A DNA stretch of 64,000 bases from Stenotrophomonas maltophilia (GCF_006974125.1 NZ_CP037858.1:558001-622000), one strand, 5' to 3'; shown: positions 43,869-53,360, counted from the stretch's first letter. A program made the numbers and translations. The notes: generated from the letters alone by a model not told the origin.

Positions 43869-44750
43869 ATGCAAGACAGTGCCAAATCGAATAGAACCCT
43901 GTTCGAACTGGACCTGCTGCGGGCGCTGGTGATGGTGGCCGACTGTGGCAGCTTCACTACGGCGGCTACGCGCCTGCATTCAACCCAGTCCACGGTCAGC
44001 CAGAAGGTGCGACGGCTGGAAGAGCTGGCCGGGCACCGTCTGCTTGAACGCGGCCACCGCGACGTGCACCCCACCGACGCCGGCCATACCCTGCTCGGCT
44101 ACGCGCGGCGGATGCTGGATCTGAACGACGAAATGGCCCAGGCCCTGGCCGGGGCTACGGTGGAAACCGCCGTGCGCATCGGCGTGCCGGAGGACTTCGT
44201 CAACGCACAGACCACACGCATGCTGGCCGCCTTCAGCCGCCGCCACCCGCAGGTGAAGCTGGAGATCAGCAGTGGGCTGAGCCGTGACCTGGCGCACGGC
44301 TTCGATCACGGCGAGCTGGACCTGGTGCTGGTCAAGCAGCGGCGCAACAGCCGCCAGGCCGTACACTGCCGGCGCGAGCCGATGCACTGGATCGACAGCC
44401 TGCGCAGCAGCTGCCTGCTGCAGGACCCCCTGCCACTGGTCACGTTCCCGCCGCGTGGGCTGTACCGCGATGAGATGATCCACGCCGTGGAAGCGCTGGG
44501 CCTGCGCTGGCGCATCGCCTTCACCAGCTCGTCGCTGAGTGGCATCCAGGGCGCGGTGGCCGATGGCATCGGCATCAGTCTGCTGCCGCGTCGCGCGGTT
44601 ACCCGCGAACACCGCATCATCGATGGCGAGCGTGAGCTGCCGGTGATCAACAACTACGAAATCGGCCTGCTGCATCGCGCGGACGCTGATGATGCCGTGC
44701 GCGCTCTGGCCAGCGAGCTGTGGCGGCAGGTGCAGCGCGAACCGGACTGA
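43869..44750 (+). CDS. LysR family transcriptional regulator
   Basis: A 293-aa protein with an N-terminal helix-turn-helix (about residues 12-70: LDLLRALVMVADCGSFTTAATRLHSTQSTVSQKVRRLEELAGHRLLER) and a substrate-binding domain. It is divergent from the ankyrin/amidohydrolase pair, with a 122-bp intergenic region that likely contains the T-N11-A operator. The effector is unknown. Confidence 0.9.
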   Translation: MQDSAKSNRTLFELDLLRALVMVADCGSFTTAATRLHSTQSTVSQKVRRLEELAGHRLLERGHRDVHPTDAGHTLLGYARRMLDLNDEMAQALAGATVETAVRIGVPEDFVNAQTTRMLAAFSRRHPQVKLEISSGLSRDLAHGFDHGELDLVLVKQRRNSRQAVHCRREPMHWIDSLRSSCLLQDPLPLVTFPPRGLYRDEMIHAVEALGLRWRIAFTSSSLSGIQGAVADGIGISLLPRRAVTREHRIIDGERELPVINNYEIGLLHRADADDAVRALASELWRQVQREPD

Positions 44751-44755
44751 CCACA

Positions 44756-44779
44756 GCAGATCCACGCCCTGCGTGGATG
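44756..44779 (+). repeat. Single REP copy, class A variant
   Basis: Begins GCAG instead of GTAG, then ATCCACGCCCTGCGTGGATG. It lies directly after the LysR stop codon. Confidence 0.7.
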
Positions 44780-44881
44780 CCTTTCGCGCACCGCGCATCG
44801 AAACATGGCCACTCCGGCCGTACGGTGGGCACCATCGCCTCGTACAGTGCCTGTTGTTTCCGTGCTCCACGGCGCCTTGCG

Positions 44882-45319
44882 ATGTCCGACGAAATCCCGA
44901 CCCGCTTCGATCCCCTGCCCGCTGCCCTGCAGACGCATCTGCAGCACCAGCGTTCGCTGATCGCCGCGCGCGTGGCCGTCGGCTTCCCGACGTTGCCGGT
45001 GCAGTGGCCGCTGGCGGCCACCACCCTGCAGCGCGTGGTCGATGCCGAGCTGATCGATCGTGACGACTGCGATGGTTGGGAAGCGCTGGGCGTGGCGTTC
45101 GGTGACACCCTGGCCCAGCGCGTGCCGGGCCTTGCCTGGATGCAGGTCACCGATGCCTGGGGCATCGACGCGGTGCTGCGCTATGCCGACAGCAGCCTGC
45201 AGATCGGCGCCAGCACGCTGCTGCTCAAGCGCGTCGAGCAGGGCGAGATCATCGACATCGCCCACCTGCTTGCGTGGCTTGAGGAATTCGTCGCCACCCG
45301 CGCCGGCGATTACGCCTGA
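44882..45319 (+). CDS. DUF3806-like cytoplasmic protein
   Basis: A 145-aa protein without a signal peptide. The segment DGWEALGVAFGDTLAQRVPGLAWMQVTDAWGIDAVLRYADSSLQIGASTLLLKRVEQGE resembles DUF3806, a family of unknown function found in Proteobacteria and Actinobacteria. ATG 44882 gives the natural start; the upstream extension runs into a REP copy. It is flanked by REP elements on both sides, so it is probably a single-gene unit. Confidence 0.7.
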   Translation: MSDEIPTRFDPLPAALQTHLQHQRSLIAARVAVGFPTLPVQWPLAATTLQRVVDAELIDRDDCDGWEALGVAFGDTLAQRVPGLAWMQVTDAWGIDAVLRYADSSLQIGASTLLLKRVEQGEIIDIAHLLAWLEEFVATRAGDYA

Positions 45320-45331
45320 CGGCCCATCGGG

Positions 45332-45400
45332 GGAGATCCAGGCCATGCGTGGATGAACGAGACCACGCGATGGTGCCATCCACGCATGGCGTGGATCTAG
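45332..45400. repeat. Inverted pair of class A REP overlapping a stop codon
   Basis: The forward copy is at 45332-45355 (GGAGATCCAGGCCATGCGTG) and the reverse copy at 45377-45400. The last bases CTAG (45397-45400) of the reverse copy contain the TAG stop codon of the minus-strand deaminase gene. Confidence 0.8.
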
Positions 45401-46557
45401 AGCCAGCGACCATCAACCACCACCCGGCGCTCCACCGGCACCGCAGCCACTGCGGCCGGGCCGTGGTCGGCGCGCACCGCCACGAAAGTGGCCGGCAGGT
45501 CTTCGGCAATACCGTAGCGCGGTAGACCGATCACCTGCGCGGCATGGGTGGTGACCATGTCCAACGCGAGCATCAGGTCGGCATCGGTGTAGAAGCCCGA
45601 GCGATAGCCGAGCAGCATCGCCCGCTGCAGCAGGTCGCCATTGCCATACGGCCACCAGCAGTCGCGGATGTTGTCGTTGCCTGCGAACACGCGCACGCCG
45701 GCATCATGCAGCGCGCGCAAAGGCGGGAACGGATGATCACCCGGCGCGTTGCTCATGATCGCTACGCCCGCCGTGGCCAGTGCCTCACCCACCTGCAGCG
45801 CGCGCGCCAACGGCACGTCGCCCAGCGAGTAGGCATGGCTGACGGCAACGCGCCCCTGCAGGCCCGCGGCACGGGTGCGTGCTGCGATGCGCAGCAGCTG
45901 GGCCAGCCCGGTTTCACCGGGCTCGTGCAGGTGGATGTCCAGCTGCACGCCATAACGCTCGGCCAGGCCGAACAGCAGCGCGAGCTGGCCTTCGGCATCG
46001 CCATCCAGCGTGGTCGGGTCGATGCCACCCAGTACCTCCACGCCCGCTGCGATGGCCTGCTCGAGCACGGCAGCGGTGCCCGGGCAGGACATCACCCCGG
46101 CCTGCGGAAACGCCACCAGCTGGATCCGCATGATGTCGGCGCAGCGCAGCGCCGCCTCGCGCACCGCTTCGAGATGGCCGAGACCGGTGCTGGCGTCGAT
46201 ATCGACATGGCAGCGCATCGCCACCGTACCGAACGCACTGCACTGGCGGATCAAGGCCTCGGCACGGTCCACCATCGGTGCCGCACCCGCCACCGCCGCC
46301 TTCTCCACCGCCAGCCGCTCACGCAGGCTGTTCACCGGCTGGTGCGGGTGCCAATGGTCGCCGACGAAGCTCTTGTCGAGGTGAATGTGGCCGTCGACCA
46401 GCCCGGGCAGCATCGTGAAGCCCTGCAGGTCGACGCATTCCGCCCCTTCGGCCGGCGCGGCCTCGCCGTTGAAACCACTGATGCGACCGTCGTGGATATG
46501 GAAATGCAGCGGCGCACCGTCGCGGTCAACCGCGCCATGGACGAACTGAAGCGTCAT
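45397..46557 (-). CDS. Cytosine deaminase-like amidohydrolase
   Basis: A 386-aa cytoplasmic enzyme. Metal-binding residues are visible in GLVDGHIHLDKSF (His57, His59), in LDIHLHEPGE, in VSHAYSLG and in the Asp of FAGNDNIRDCWWPYG, which closely matches the CodA pattern GNDNIRDPW. This places it in the CodA/isoguanine deaminase group; the exact base or analogue is not certain. GGGAG 7 nt upstream fixes ATG 46557, against a frame open to 47073. Its stop codon lies inside a REP element. Confidence 0.85.
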   Translation of the reverse strand: MTLQFVHGAVDRDGAPLHFHIHDGRISGFNGEAAPAEGAECVDLQGFTMLPGLVDGHIHLDKSFVGDHWHPHQPVNSLRERLAVEKAAVAGAAPMVDRAEALIRQCSAFGTVAMRCHVDIDASTGLGHLEAVREAALRCADIMRIQLVAFPQAGVMSCPGTAAVLEQAIAAGVEVLGGIDPTTLDGDAEGQLALLFGLAERYGVQLDIHLHEPGETGLAQLLRIAARTRAAGLQGRVAVSHAYSLGDVPLARALQVGEALATAGVAIMSNAPGDHPFPPLRALHDAGVRVFAGNDNIRDCWWPYGNGDLLQRAMLLGYRSGFYTDADLMLALDMVTTHAAQVIGLPRYGIAEDLPATFVAVRADHGPAAVAAVPVERRVVVDGRWL

Positions 46558-46741
46558 CGGAAACTCCCGGAAAGCCAAGTCATGGCGCCATCCTGCGCGC
46601 TGGCACTGCCATCGGCCAACGAAATATCTGGATGCCACACATTCACCAGAACGATGAACACCCCTGCGACAACCGGTCACAGCCACGCCGTGCACACGCC
46701 TGAACGGGTACCATAGGCACCTGTTTCCGTTGTGATGCCGC

Positions 46742-47383
46742 ATGGGCCCGTCCGACCGCCACGATCGTCTCCGCCGCTGGCAGGCCGCGTCCCTGCTTGC
46801 TGCTGCCCCGATCGCCAGCCTGTCCGCCACTGATACGGCCGCCACCGCGCCGCTGCAGGCGCCACCGGGCCAGCAGCGCATCGCCCCGGCGGCGCTGGTC
46901 GAGCGCCTGCACCAGCGCGTGCTGTCCGGGCAGAGCGCCACCGCCACGCTGGAACACTGGTGCGCCGAGCACGGCCTGGCCGAACAGGCGCGGGTGCGTG
47001 CGGTGCGCGTACACGGCCAGGACAAGCCCGCGCCCACCGACGTGCTGCAGGCGCTGGGCGCGAAACCGGGCACCGAACTGCGCTATCGCCGCGTGCAGCT
47101 GGTCTGTGGCAGCCGCGTGCTGTCCGAGGCCGACAACTGGTACCTGCCCGGCCACCTCAGTCCGGCCATGAACCAAGTGCTCGATACCACCGATGAACCC
47201 TTCGGCCGGGTGGTCGGCCCGCTCGGCTTCAAGCGCCAGACGCTGGCCGATCAGACCTTCTGGCCGCCACGCGGTGAAGGCGACCAGGGCGTCATCCTGG
47301 AAGTTCGGGCCCTGCTCCGCGACCGCCAGCAGCAGCCTTTCAGCTACGTCATCGAGTCGTACCTGCAACAAGCGCTGCCCTAG
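46742..47383 (+). CDS. UbiC/UTRA-fold protein, chorismate lyase-like
   Basis: A 213-aa protein. The segment ELRYRRVQLVCGSRVLSEADNWYLPGHLSPAMNQVLDTTDEPFGRVVGPLGFKRQTL follows the order of the chorismate pyruvate-lyase/UTRA fold (R-x-V-x-L near the middle, PLG near the end), but the classic UbiC context (ubiA) is missing and the N-terminus carries a hydrophobic Ala-rich stretch (about residues 15-30) that may be a signal peptide. Function as a lyase is therefore uncertain. It is convergent with the lipoprotein gene at 47393, with a 9-bp gap between stops. Confidence 0.6.
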   Translation: MGPSDRHDRLRRWQAASLLAAAPIASLSATDTAATAPLQAPPGQQRIAPAALVERLHQRVLSGQSATATLEHWCAEHGLAEQARVRAVRVHGQDKPAPTDVLQALGAKPGTELRYRRVQLVCGSRVLSEADNWYLPGHLSPAMNQVLDTTDEPFGRVVGPLGFKRQTLADQTFWPPRGEGDQGVILEVRALLRDRQQQPFSYVIESYLQQALP

Positions 47384-47392
47384 CTGCATGTG

Positions 47393-48034
47393 TCACCGGT
47401 CAGGGCCCCACTGCGCGGTAATGCTGTTGGATGCCGGGTCCACCGAGAATACGAAGCGCCCACCATGCTGATCCCTGCCCCACGTCATCGGCGCAGTGGC
47501 CAGGCTGTAGACCGGGGCACCCTTGTCCATACCGATCGCCTCGGACCAGGCACTGAAATCCTCATCGGTACGGCTTCGTATCTCGCCGACACACAGGCTG
47601 TAGCCACAGGCGAAAGACACCAGCGTGCCACCGCTGCCGATGAGCCGGGTCGCTGCCGCCCTGTAGAGCCGGGTCAGGTCCTGCACTTCCGGGTGGCCCG
47701 CCGCGTCCCGCTCGAACTGGCTGATCGCCTGTGCAAAGGCGTTGTCCGAGCCAAGGACCACGTCGCTCTTTTCCGTCGACAGTGCACCTTCCGTCAACAG
47801 CATGCGCTCACCCTCGAGGAAGTGACCCTCCGCATCCGCAGGCCCCTGCTTGGCCGTCACCCGCATCGATGCCGTTTGCCCGTGTGTTGAGCCCGCATCG
47901 GCCGTTGCGTTGGGCTGGGACGGCACGGGCGCGGCACTGGTCGCGTCCGCAGCCTCGTCCACGCTGGCCGCCTGCTCGCTGCTGCAACCGGCAACGGCCA
48001 GTACGGCAATCACACTCCACATCCTGACATCCAT
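47393..48034 (-). CDS. Hypothetical lipoprotein
   Basis: A 213-aa protein with a lipobox in VIAVLAVAGCSS (Cys at about residue 17). An Ala/Ser/Thr-rich linker follows, then a conserved-looking domain with DLTRLYRAAATRLIGSGGTLVSFACGYSLCVGEIRS, where two cysteines five residues apart probably form a disulfide, and a C-terminal beta section. No family is recognised. GGAGG 6 nt upstream favours ATG 48034 over ATG 48040. Confidence 0.72.
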   Translation of the reverse strand: MDVRMWSVIAVLAVAGCSSEQAASVDEAADATSAAPVPSQPNATADAGSTHGQTASMRVTAKQGPADAEGHFLEGERMLLTEGALSTEKSDVVLGSDNAFAQAISQFERDAAGHPEVQDLTRLYRAAATRLIGSGGTLVSFACGYSLCVGEIRSRTDEDFSAWSEAIGMDKGAPVYSLATAPMTWGRDQHGGRFVFSVDPASNSITAQWGPDR

Positions 48035-48100
48035 GCGCATCCTCCTCCATGTCTCGCCACAGCATGCCACGTGCGCGACGGCTACACGGATGCGCCGCAC

Positions 48101-48125
48101 AAAGAAAAGCCCGGCAATGCCGGGC
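48101..48125 (-). terminator. Rho-independent terminator of the TonB-dependent receptor gene
   Basis: On the minus strand GCCCGGC-ATT-GCCGGGC (48125-48109) is followed by TTTTCTTT, 20 nt after the receptor stop codon. Confidence 0.85.
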
Positions 48126-48144
48126 CTTTCGTTCGCCTGCCGGA

Positions 48145-50871
48145 TCAGCGGAACCGGTAGTCCAGCTGCACCCAGTACTGGCGGCCATACGGGTCGTAGT
48201 TGCCGACCGGGTAGAACGGCCAGCCGCCACCGTTCCTGTCCGCCGGCGGGCGACTGTCACGCAGGTTGTTGACGATCACGCCCACCGACAGGTTCTCGCC
48301 GAACTGGCGGAACACGCTGGCGTTGTACGTCATGTACGGCGCGATGCGGCCACTGCCATCGGTCTTCGGCAGCGAGCCGAAGCGGTTGCCGTACAGCGTG
48401 GTGGTCCAGTCACCCTGGTTCCAGGTGATGCTGCCGTTGGCCTTGCTGCGCCACTGGTAGTCATCCAGCGAATTGCGGATGTCACGCTCCGGATCATCGG
48501 AGAACTGCCGGTACTTGTGCTCCAGCACCACGGTATAGGCCAGGCGCGTGGTGAAGCGGCCATAGCGGCCGGCATCGAAACGCCAGTTGCCCTTCAGGTC
48601 CAGCCCGCGAACCGATTCAGAGGCGGCGTTGATCGGGTTGATCAGCACACGGGTCACCTGGTCCGGCTGCACCGTGGCATTGGACGGGTTGCGGATCACA
48701 CGCGACAGCGCGTCCTGGCACAGCGGTGAACCGATATCACGCGCCTCGCCGCCCAGCGTCTTTCCCAGCCGGCAATCGGCCTCGTCACGCAGGATGCGGC
48801 TGGTATCGAGGCTGGTCACCTCGTTGTCGATGCGGATGTCGTAATAGTCGGCACTGAAGTCCAGGCCGGCCAGCGGCGACCAGACCACGCCGAAACCATA
48901 GGACTTGGCCGATTCCGGCTGCAGCTGCGCGTTGGCACGGTTGCTGTAGTCGATCGACAGGCCGTTGTAGTCACAGTTGTCGTACGACTGGCCCGCAGTC
49001 CGGCAACGCCAGTAGTCGGTCATGCCAGGGTTGTAGCCGCGGGTCTCGGTCGCGAACACGTAGTTCATGTCCGGCGCACGGAAGCTGGTGGCAGCCGTAC
49101 CACGGATCAGCAGGCTCTCGATCGGGCGGAACTCGACGCCGAAGCTCCAGGTTGCCTTGCCGATGTGCTCGCCACCGGCACGGTACTGGTCATAGCGGCC
49201 GGCCAGGGTGGTGGTCAGCGACTGCAGCAACGGCAGCTGCAGCTCCACGCCGGCAGCATAGCGGTCGCGCTCGCCACCGGCACCGATACCGGCGCTGGTG
49301 TTCCAGAACTCGCCGGTGCCCAGGCGCGGGTCCGGGCGATTGCGGTAACCCTGGCTGCCGGCCTCGACCACGGCGGCCAGCGCGGCATCGCCACCGGGCA
49401 GTGCGAACAGCCGGCCGTTGACGCTGGCGCTGAAAGTCTGCAGCCACGCCGCGTTGCGGCTCTCCTGGTAGCCGGACAGGTCCTGGTACTCGTTCGGGCT
49501 CAGCGGCTGGAACAGGCGCGCCGGGTCCGGCGCATAGACCTCTACGCCATTGCGCACGCCCAGCTTCGGGCCAAGCAGGTATTCATTGATGCCGGCCAGC
49601 AGCACCGGGCGACGGGTGCGGTTCTCGTAGCGTGAGCGGCTGTAGACCGCTTCATAATCCCAGCCACTGTCACCGATCTGGCCGCGCGCGCCGACGTTGA
49701 ACGACCAGGAATTTTCCAGGAAACGGTTGGCATTGCGCGGCAGGCCACCGATTTCCTCGGGTGCAAAGCGGCGGTACCAGCTTTCCAGGTTGCCGGTGGT
49801 CTGGTTGTAGAAGTAATTGCGGGCCGAGGTCCAGGTGGGCGCACGGGTGTTGTTGGTGATGCGTGCGCTGCCCACGGCCAGATCGGCGAACAGGTCGGTG
49901 GTCTCGTTGACGTGGAAGGTCAGCAGGCCGTAGCCGTTGAGATTGCGCTTCTCAGTCTGCACCGTCCAATAGCTGGCGGCGGCCTCGTTGCTGCCGCAAT
50001 ACCAGCCCTGGCGCGGGTTGAAGGCGCGGAACACGCTGCCGCCATAGATGTCCGACGCCGCGTCGCAGCCATTGACGCCCGGATCGATGTTGCGGCCGGT
50101 GGCAGCGTTGCGGCGATACGCGATCGCGGTCGCCTGCGGCGCCTTGCCGGTCGGATCGTCCTCCAGCGAATCCATGAAGTCGCGCTGGCGCGCATGGATC
50201 GCCTTGCGCACGTCGAACTCGATACCGAACAGGGCATCCCAGCGCTCGCCGGAACTGCCACCGACCACCTGCGCGCGCTGGTTGTCGCCACCGCCCTGCT
50301 GGGTGCCGCCGGCGCGCACGTTCACGTCCACACCTTCAAAGCGGTCCTTGAGGATGATGTTGACCACGCCGGCGATGGCATCCGAGCCGTACACCGCCGA
50401 CGCACCGGCAGCCAGCACCTCGATGCGCTCGATCAGGGCGCTGGGAATGTTGGCCAGGTTGACCACGTTCACCGAGCCTTCGTAGGCCAGCGGGTAGTCG
50501 GCCTGGCGGCGTCCGTTGACCAGCACCAGCGTGCGGTTCGGGCCAAGGCCGCGCAGGTTGATGGTGTTGGCCGCCGGAGTGAAGGTGTTGCCGAAGTCCT
50601 CGCCCTGCACGTTGCCGGTGTTTTCGGTCAGGGCGCTCAGCGCGTCGAACGCATTGCGGTAGCCCTGCGCGTCGATCTGCTCGCGGCTGATCACGGTCAC
50701 CGGGGACGGCCCTTCGACGCTGGCGCGCGGAATGCGCGAGCCGGTGACCTTCACTTCCTGCAGCGAGGTGGGTGCGCTTTCCTGCGCGAAGGCCGGCAAC
50801 GAGACCAGCATCAGGGACGACAGCGCGAGCACCAGCGGACGCGGGCGCAGCGCCTTGTGAGAGGCGGACAT
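48145..50871 (-). CDS. TonB-dependent outer-membrane receptor
   Basis: A 908-aa protein with a signal peptide (about residues 1-29, ending SLPAFAQ). The plug domain (about 38-160) begins LQEVKVTGSRIPRASVEGPSPVTVISREQIDAQG and has VINLRGLGPNRTLVLVNGRR-like and YGSDAIAGVVNIILK motifs. The beta-barrel ends in the aromatic strand YWVQLDYRFR. The Q-E-V-x-V-T-G-S-R start is typical of Xanthomonadaceae receptors for carbohydrates or peptides rather than siderophores. The substrate is not evident and no transporter is adjacent. AGGA 6 nt before ATG 50871 fixes the start. Confidence 0.93.
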   Translation of the reverse strand: MSASHKALRPRPLVLALSSLMLVSLPAFAQESAPTSLQEVKVTGSRIPRASVEGPSPVTVISREQIDAQGYRNAFDALSALTENTGNVQGEDFGNTFTPAANTINLRGLGPNRTLVLVNGRRQADYPLAYEGSVNVVNLANIPSALIERIEVLAAGASAVYGSDAIAGVVNIILKDRFEGVDVNVRAGGTQQGGGDNQRAQVVGGSSGERWDALFGIEFDVRKAIHARQRDFMDSLEDDPTGKAPQATAIAYRRNAATGRNIDPGVNGCDAASDIYGGSVFRAFNPRQGWYCGSNEAAASYWTVQTEKRNLNGYGLLTFHVNETTDLFADLAVGSARITNNTRAPTWTSARNYFYNQTTGNLESWYRRFAPEEIGGLPRNANRFLENSWSFNVGARGQIGDSGWDYEAVYSRSRYENRTRRPVLLAGINEYLLGPKLGVRNGVEVYAPDPARLFQPLSPNEYQDLSGYQESRNAAWLQTFSASVNGRLFALPGGDAALAAVVEAGSQGYRNRPDPRLGTGEFWNTSAGIGAGGERDRYAAGVELQLPLLQSLTTTLAGRYDQYRAGGEHIGKATWSFGVEFRPIESLLIRGTAATSFRAPDMNYVFATETRGYNPGMTDYWRCRTAGQSYDNCDYNGLSIDYSNRANAQLQPESAKSYGFGVVWSPLAGLDFSADYYDIRIDNEVTSLDTSRILRDEADCRLGKTLGGEARDIGSPLCQDALSRVIRNPSNATVQPDQVTRVLINPINAASESVRGLDLKGNWRFDAGRYGRFTTRLAYTVVLEHKYRQFSDDPERDIRNSLDDYQWRSKANGSITWNQGDWTTTLYGNRFGSLPKTDGSGRIAPYMTYNASVFRQFGENLSVGVIVNNLRDSRPPADRNGGGWPFYPVGNYDPYGRQYWVQLDYRFR

Positions 50872-51088
50872 GGGCTTCCTGGGGGAGTTGGGCGGGTGGT
50901 ACGGGACCGGAGGCGTGCGCGGCACATAACGATCCCGTAACGAAAGTGTCCTGAATGGGTGGTTTCAACGGAAATGACCAGCCCTGATGGCCTTATGCCT
51001 GAACCGAATCAGGCCCCGCCCGGTGGTCGTCGTGTTTTTGCAATCTTTTGAATGGTCTGGCGAACCGGGCGTTGCCATCGTTCCGGGG

Positions 51089-51688
51089 ATGATGACCCCG
51101 TACCCCACATCCCTCCTCCCCCCTTTGCGCCCTGTGTCGCGCCGCCATCTGCTCCAGCTGCAGGTGGCGCCGGTCACCCTGCGCCCGTTCCAGCGGGCCG
51201 ACCTGCCGGCCTGGCGCCTGTTCGACGACCGACGCCGGCGCGGTCGGCATCTTCACCCTGGCCTTGACGAAGAAGCACGTTTCCTCGCCCACATGCACCG
51301 CTCGCGCCTTGAGCAGGACAACGACCAATTGATGCTGGGTGTTTTCGATGACCAGCACGGGACCGTGCTGGACCAGTTGCACGTCCGCCTGCATTCGCTG
51401 CACTCGCGCTGCGCCGAGCTGCTGTCACTGCAGCACTGGCACGCGCACACCGACGCGATGCTGCACGCACTGTGCCCGTTCCTGTTCGAGGATGTCGGCC
51501 TGCACCGCCTGTTCGTGATGCTGCCGCCGGACTGCAGTGACCCGTTCGCCACTGCGCTGCACGCCTTCGGCTTCGAGCAGGAAGGCCTGCTGCGCGACCA
51601 TCATCTGGATCTGGATGGCTGGCAGGATCGCAAGCTGCTGGCGCTGACCGCACCGGTCTGGCGCAGCCGCCAGCAGCCCCAGGGTTAG
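51089..51688 (+). CDS. GNAT-like acetyltransferase family protein
   Basis: About 199 aa. The core APVTLRPFQRADLPAWRLF...LLSLQHWHAHTDAMLHALCPFLFEDVGLHRLFVMLPPDCSDPFATALHAFGFEQEGLLRDHHLDLDGWQDRKLLAL follows the order of RimJ/RimL-type GNAT enzymes: an opening strand, a helix after a lost acetyl-CoA loop, and the closing GFEQEGLLR-D strand. The usual Q/R-x-x-G-x-G/A loop is not clear, so catalysis is doubtful. The start is uncertain (51089 or 51092). Its stop TAG overlaps the TAA stop of the convergent cdh gene. Confidence 0.55.
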   Translation: MMTPYPTSLLPPLRPVSRRHLLQLQVAPVTLRPFQRADLPAWRLFDDRRRRGRHLHPGLDEEARFLAHMHRSRLEQDNDQLMLGVFDDQHGTVLDQLHVRLHSLHSRCAELLSLQHWHAHTDAMLHALCPFLFEDVGLHRLFVMLPPDCSDPFATALHAFGFEQEGLLRDHHLDLDGWQDRKLLALTAPVWRSRQQPQG

Positions 51689-52464
51689 CGGACCCGCTCC
51701 AAGGAGTCGCTTGCGCCGGTCAACACCGAGCAGGCGTGGTCCTGCAGCTCTTCGGCGCTGGCCTCATTGCCGGTGCCGGCGTCCACACGGGTCGCCAGCA
51801 GAATGAAGCCCGGGCCGCCCTGCACGGCGTCCCGGCCGGCCACGACCAGGCTCCACTGGCCCACGTCGTCCACGCCAGCGAGGTCATAGGCCAGCAGATT
51901 GAGCGGATTGGCGGTCAGCTCCGCGCCCGGCAGCAGCCGGGCCCGGTACTGATGGCCGCGCAGCAGTACCGGCAGTGGCGCCCACCGGGTGCCCAAGGCA
52001 CCGGCATGTGCATCCAGGGCCTGCAGCACATCGGCGCGCAGGCAGTCGACATGGATATGCAGCTGGTGCTGCGAGCGGCCATGTGGTGAATTCAGCGCCA
52101 GGCTGGCGACGCTGCGCGGCAGTGGTTGGCCCAGGGCCCGTTCGGTGTGGCTGCGTGCCTGCCAGGCTGCGGCAAAGTAATTCGGCGCACCGCGCTGGTA
52201 CAGGGCGAGGTTCTCGATCCCGCTGACCTTGTCCAGCGGCATCAGCAGGAACTGATAGTCGCCGTGCGCGTCCTTGACCAGCACATCGCGGCGGTCCGCA
52301 GCCGTCTCCACGCGCAGGCAGTCGCCGCGTGGACCTTCGGCGCCCCGGCAGTCACGTTCGATCAATCGCCACAGTGCATCGGAATGCGCCGGCGGCGGCG
52401 GTGGAGCGCTGGCACAGGCGGACAACAGCAGCAGGGATGGCAGCAGGAAGGGGCGCAGGGACAC
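51685..52464 (-). CDS. cdh: CDP-diacylglycerol pyrophosphatase
   Basis: A 259-aa protein with a lipobox-like LLLSAC (Cys17), so it is exported and perhaps lipidated. The HIT-like signature is LALNSPHGRSQHQLHIHVDCL, matching the Cdh family (N-S-x-x-x-R-x-Q-x-Q-L-H-I-H). Also conserved are the N-terminal DALWRLIERDC and KDAHGDYQFLLMPLDKVSGIENLAL. The enzyme splits CDP-diacylglycerol into CMP and phosphatidate. E. coli Cdh is membrane-anchored and of similar length. It is convergent with a GNAT-like gene. Confidence 0.85.
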   Translation of the reverse strand: MSLRPFLLPSLLLLSACASAPPPPPAHSDALWRLIERDCRGAEGPRGDCLRVETAADRRDVLVKDAHGDYQFLLMPLDKVSGIENLALYQRGAPNYFAAAWQARSHTERALGQPLPRSVASLALNSPHGRSQHQLHIHVDCLRADVLQALDAHAGALGTRWAPLPVLLRGHQYRARLLPGAELTANPLNLLAYDLAGVDDVGQWSLVVAGRDAVQGGPGFILLATRVDAGTGNEASAEELQDHACSVLTGASDSLERVR

Positions 52465-52532
52465 GGCAACGGCTCACGGAACAGGCACGGCAGACGGCGC
52501 CGCGCCGCATTCTAGCCAATGGAGTGCTGCAA

Positions 52533-53189
52533 TCAGTAAGTGCCGAACGGCACTTCAACCACGATCGGGGCGGCGCCCTCACCTGTCTGCAGGGTGTAGC
52601 GATCCAGCGCGCCATCGTCATCGGCATGCGGCTGGCGCTGGAAATGCAGCGGGTAGCGGGTGTCCCCCAGGCGCACGGCACTGCCGTCGGCCTCCAGTGC
52701 GGCACCTTCCGGAATCAACAGCCCGCCCAGGTCGCTGTAGGCGCCCGGCACATCGGCGAAGCTGTAGTCGGCCAGTTCGTCCACCCGTTGCATCGCGTAG
52801 ACGTGCGGAACATAGGGGCGTGCCGGGCTGCGGCCATTGCTCAGGTCGGTCACCCAGGCCTGCGGCAGGTGGTACTGCTCGCGCAGCGCGGCCACGCCCA
52901 GCGACGGACTGGCCACCTGCAGGCAGCACACCGCGCGCTTGCCCTCACGGTCGACAATGGCGAATCGATCACCGCGGGTGGAGGCCTGCGGCAGCATGGC
53001 AAAGGCGAGGTCGCGCTGGGCCGGCGTGTAGCCGGCCTCGGTCTGCAGGTTGCGCCAGGCGCCGAATACCGGGGTTTCGACCGGCGCGGGTTCCGGATCG
53101 GCAGCGGAGGCGGCAAACGCCATGCCCAGCATGGACAGCGCCAGTGCCATCATCGTCCTGCCCTTGTCGCGGAAACTGCCTGCCGTCAT
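52533..53189 (-). CDS. Exported protein of unknown function
   Basis: A 218-aa protein. The signal peptide is about residues 1-30 (charged FRDKGR then MMALALSMLGMAFAASA). The mature part contains GKRAVCCLQVASPSLGV, where the paired cysteines are notable, and several beta-rich segments. No known family is recognised. ATG 53189 gives a signal peptide with a basic start; ATG 53153 has a better AAGGG element and remains possible. Confidence 0.6.
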   Translation of the reverse strand: MTAGSFRDKGRTMMALALSMLGMAFAASAADPEPAPVETPVFGAWRNLQTEAGYTPAQRDLAFAMLPQASTRGDRFAIVDREGKRAVCCLQVASPSLGVAALREQYHLPQAWVTDLSNGRSPARPYVPHVYAMQRVDELADYSFADVPGAYSDLGGLLIPEGAALEADGSAVRLGDTRYPLHFQRQPHADDDGALDRYTLQTGEGAAPIVVEVPFGTY

Positions 53190-53360
53190 ACCGTGTCCAA
53201 CGCCTGCGCCGGAAAGGCCCGGCCTGCCCGCTGGCGTACTGCCAGCCATTCCTCCCACTATGCAATGACCACGCTGTGCCGGCAATGACCGGGGCGCTGA
53301 CGCCTTTCGCACGCTCGGTGCTATCGTTTCCGCCATCTTCCCCTGCGCAGGAGCGCTCGC

